In this document: in pieces, positions 61,894 through 64,000 of the stretch
Position numbering within the stretch: the first letter of the stretch is position 1
Layout of the letters: each line of letters opens with the position of its first letter
Source: CAMEON01 sp963643175
Lineage (GTDB): Bacteria; Bacillota; Clostridia; Oscillospirales; CAG-272
DNA length: 64,000 nt
Reading direction: 5' to 3'
NCBI GenBank assembly: GCA_963643175.1
Contig: CAVIJF010000001.1
Location: 186,001-250,000 of the forward strand
Position numbers and translations under genes: made by a program
The notes under the pieces: model-generated
What the model saw: the letters and a program-made list of their open reading frames with translations, nothing else
The model's database searches: none
What the model was told of the DNA's origin: nothing

Positions 61894-63060
61894 TCACCAC
61901 GCGTCGCTGCCGTCCTCCGGGATGACCTCCCGGACAGCGGCAATCGCGCATTCGATCATGGAATCATCTGGTTCAAATACGGTGATATGCTGCAGGGCAA
62001 GTCCGGGTGCCGCGATGATGCGTGTCAGCCAGTTGTCATGCCGCCCGCAGAACTTGATAAGCTCATAGCCCAGCCCCACAATAACAGGTACCAGCAGGAT
62101 GCGGATGCCGCTGTACAGCATGGTATTGACGATACGGTTGCCCTCGTACAGAGTCGGCGGGATGAAAAACCCGACAAAAATGCTGACCAGTACCATCAGG
62201 ATAAGGAAGGACGTGCCGCAGCGGGGGTGGAAACGGCGCTGCGCCCGCACATTCTCCACCGTCAGCGGCAGACCCGCCTCGTAGCAGAAGATGGTCTTAT
62301 GCTCGGCGCCGTGGTAGCGGAAAGTGCGCCGGATATCCTTCATCAGAGAGACGGCGGCCATATAGCCGACCAGCAGGATAATTTTCAGGATGCCGGTAAA
62401 AATTGACTTGGTATAGCGGTTGTCCGCGTCGAGCCAGTCCACGTGCGAGGCAAGCGTCTCGTACAGCCATGTCGGCACGATGATGAACAGTCCGACTGCA
62501 AGCGCCAACGCCAGCACGATACTGACAACCGTCACCGCCAGCATCAGCGGCGATGTTTTCCTGTCCTTGTCCCGGACAGGCGCGGCGGCGGATTCCGCGG
62601 GCGGTGCCGCCGGGGCAGCGTTCTCCGGTACCGCATCAGCGGGTGCAGATTCCTCTGCACTTACGGGTTCCTCTGCACTGCCGCCGTCTGCGGACGTCAG
62701 CGGCGTTCCGTTTTTCGCGGCTTTCCGCGCGGCGCGGCGCTCCTCCTTTTCACGGCGCAGTTCCTCCTCGGCGTCCTCCAGACCGGATATTTCGGCGGAG
62801 CGCATCAGGCACCGGTAGCCGAATATCATGCTGTCGGCAAAATTGAAAATACCGCGTATGACCGGCACACGCCACGGCCACGGGCGTTTGCCGGAGGAGG
62901 TCGGGAATTTTTCCAGCACAATCTCCCCGCGCGGATTGCGGACCGCCATGGCGGTAATGCGCGGACCGCGCATCATAATGCCCTCCATCAGCGCCTGCCC
63001 TCCGATGGAGGTTTTCCGGACGGGGCACGCGGTTTCGGATTCTTTTATATGTTTACTCAT
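61894..63060 (-). CDS. DUF1385 family membrane protein (YqhQ-like)
   Basis: 388 residues. Family sequence is GGQALMEGIMMRGP at about 19-32, then GIFNFADSMIFGYRCL. A Glu/Ala/Pro-rich acidic insert (about 105-165) precedes two central helices (about 172-200 and 222-245). The conserved YHGAEHKTIFCYE and FHPRCGTSFL follow, then further helices. The family is a widespread Firmicute metalloprotein-like membrane protein of unknown function. ATG 63060 has AAAGGA and is where homology begins; longer in-frame starts run into the promoter region. Operator-like palindrome upstream. Confidence 0.9.
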   Translation of the reverse strand: MSKHIKESETACPVRKTSIGGQALMEGIMMRGPRITAMAVRNPRGEIVLEKFPTSSGKRPWPWRVPVIRGIFNFADSMIFGYRCLMRSAEISGLEDAEEELRREKEERRAARKAAKNGTPLTSADGGSAEEPVSAEESAPADAVPENAAPAAPPAESAAAPVRDKDRKTSPLMLAVTVVSIVLALALAVGLFIIVPTWLYETLASHVDWLDADNRYTKSIFTGILKIILLVGYMAAVSLMKDIRRTFRYHGAEHKTIFCYEAGLPLTVENVRAQRRFHPRCGTSFLILMVLVSIFVGFFIPPTLYEGNRIVNTMLYSGIRILLVPVIVGLGYELIKFCGRHDNWLTRIIAAPGLALQHITVFEPDDSMIECAIAAVREVIPEDGSDAW

Positions 63061-63122
63061 TCTTGTCCTTTCCCTCTGTACCTGCGGCGGGGTGCGACCC
63101 TCCTGCGGGCAGTATACACAGT

Positions 63123-63150
63123 GTTCACATTCTACCATATATTTGTGAAC
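63123..63150 (-). promoter_or_regulatory. Operator-like palindrome over a -10 for the DUF1385 gene
   Basis: GTTCACA and TGTGAAC flank 14 nt, and one arm overlaps a minus-strand TGGTAGAAT (63129-63137), an extended -10. No good -35 was found, which suits an activated or repressed promoter. Confidence 0.45.
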
Positions 63151-63218
63151 GCCGTATGAATACTGGGTAATATGACGGAAAATATTGTGCAGACCGTGCC
63201 GCGCCTCCGCAAGGTCGG

Positions 63219-63253
63219 GGAGTATCCGTCGCATAAATCAAGCGGTTCCCTGA
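63219..63253. repeat. Dispersed palindromic repeat, copy E (degenerate)
   Basis: GCATAAATCAAGCGGTTCCC then TGA, matching the right half of copies B and D. Apart from this and the flanking promoters, the 322-nt stretch 63061-63382 holds nothing recognisable. Confidence 0.5.
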
Positions 63254-63294
63254 ATACGCCCGTACTTCCGCCGCAAGTGTTTCCGCGAAAGCGG

Positions 63295-63323
63295 TTGACA
63301 AAAACCGCAAAAACCTGTATAAT
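63295..63323 (+). promoter_or_regulatory. Consensus promoter for the SPFH gene
   Basis: Perfect TTGACA (63295-63300) and TATAAT (63318-63323), 17-bp spacer, 59 nt before the ATG at 63383. Confidence 0.9.
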
Positions 63324-63382
63324 AGAGGCAACAAAGCCCTCCCGGACGGGGCGGGCTGCATCTGAAAGGAGTCAAAATACGT

Positions 63383-64000
63383 ATGGGACTGATTAAGGCA
63401 GCTTTCGGCGCAACAGGCGGCGTACTTGCCGACCAGTGGAAGGAATTCTTCTACTGCGATGCGCTGGACAAAAACACGCTGGTCGTGCGGGGGCAGAAGA
63501 AAACAACCCGCCGCTCCTCCAACACCAAGGGCAACGACAATGTCATTTCCAACGGTTCCGGCATCGCCGTGGCGGACGGACAGTGCATGATCATCGTGGA
63601 TCAGGGGAAGGTCGCGGAGGTCTGCGCCGAGCCGGGCGAATTTACATGGGACAACTCCAGTGAGCCGAGCGTTTTCACGGGCAGGTTCGGCGACTCGCTC
63701 AAGAAGACCTTTGCCGCCATCGGTAAGCGCTTTGCCTACGGCGGCGACCCCGGCAAGGATCAGCGCGTGTACTACTTCAACACCAAGGAAATTCTGGACA
63801 ACAAGTTCGGCACTGCCACGCCCATTGATTTCCGCGTGGTGGACAGCCGCATCGGCATCGACCGCGATGTGCGCCTGCGCGTCAACGGAACCTATTCCTA
63901 CCGCATTTCAGACCCCATTCTGTTCTACACAAACGTCTGCGGCAATGTCTCGGGCAGCTATGAGCGCTCTGAACTGGATGGTCAGCTCAAGACCGAGTTT
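63383..64000 (+). CDS. SPFH domain protein (YdjI-like), C-terminus cut by window edge
   Basis: The first 206 residues of an SPFH/band-7 family protein of the virion-core-like/YdjI type. The opening MGLIKAAFGATGGVLADQWKEFFYCD followed by VVRGQKK and GSGIAVADGQCMIIVDQGK is characteristic; only short parts are given here. B. subtilis YdjI is linked to phage-shock/membrane-stress proteins, so a membrane-associated stress role is likely by family. AAAGGAG precedes the ATG 63383. The next gene off the right edge may be a zinc-ribbon partner. Confidence 0.88.
   Translation, partial: MGLIKAAFGATGGVLADQWKEFFYCDALDKNTLVVRGQKKTTRRSSNTKGNDNVISNGSGIAVADGQCMIIVDQGKVAEVCAEPGEFTWDNSSEPSVFTGRFGDSLKKTFAAIGKRFAYGGDPGKDQRVYYFNTKEILDNKFGTATPIDFRVVDSRIGIDRDVRLRVNGTYSYRISDPILFYTNVCGNVSGSYERSELDGQLKTEF

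Noticed and set aside
1..64000. tRNA, rRNA and CRISPR arrays
   Set aside because: I looked for T-arm-like GGTTCGAATC motifs, rRNA signatures and regularly spaced repeats and saw none.

Overview
The window reads as a GC-rich (roughly 60 %) chromosomal segment from an uncultured Firmicute, most likely a gut member of the Clostridia (Oscillospirales/Ruminococcaceae-like). The support is gene content and order: a PolC-type polymerase III directly downstream of pyrH-frr-uppS-cdsA-dxr-rseP-ispG, AddAB instead of RecBCD, a DUF5685/J-domain pair, a DUF6106 protein, a YlmC/YmxH sporulation protein and a SigG remnant. It looks like a draft or metagenomic assembly, because ten Ns at 40965-40974 interrupt a Clp ATPase gene. 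I found no rRNA, tRNA, CRISPR array, prophage or intact insertion sequence. Housekeeping-type promoters are easy to see: eleven TTGACA/TATAAT-like pairs were read, all with 17-bp spacers, many with TGG just before the -10.

Layout. 1-7973 (minus): cardiolipin synthase (cut by the window edge), a secreted GH99-like protein with a Gly-Gly-Cys C-terminal signal, a GH109-like oxidoreductase/glycosidase, hisS, and a glycosyltransferase-GtrA fusion. 8272-17232 (plus): DUF5685, J-domain protein, membrane protein, nadE, rsmA, then an alpha-L-rhamnosidase with a Gfo/Idh/MocA oxidoreductase. 17472-27970 (minus): addA, addB, queG, a parvulin and a second surface protein with the same C-terminal signal. 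28463-31631 (plus): a zinc-uptake operon (zur-like, znuA, znuC, znuB) behind a strong promoter with a Fur-family palindrome. 31812-35877 (plus): DUF6106 protein, ribbon-helix-helix protein, metallophosphoesterase and a GH106-like protein. 35964-41544 (minus): ClpE-like ATPase, a P-type ATPase homologue lacking its catalytic residues, and YmxH. 41968-42810 (plus): an acidic-loop membrane protein. 42917-58773 (minus): the lipid/isoprenoid/replication block from pyrH to polC, followed by DUF1643, a large secreted protein and an EEP-family hydrolase. 58945-63060 (minus): a beta-propeller protein, a decayed sigG, nagB and a YqhQ-like DUF1385 protein. 63383-64000 (plus): the start of an SPFH protein.

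Biology. Glycan metabolism is a recurring theme (GH78, GH106-like, GH109-like, GH99-like, beta-propeller, two Gfo/Idh/MocA-like proteins, NagB). Most of these enzymes lack signal peptides, so they would act on imported oligosaccharides, while three large exported proteins would act at the surface. The most unusual items are the pseudo-P-type ATPase coupled to a Clp ATPase, the SigG remnant (suggesting lost sporulation, or an assembly deletion), the shared Gly-Gly-Cys-Arg-Ser C-terminal signal, and a family of dispersed palindromic intergenic repeats.
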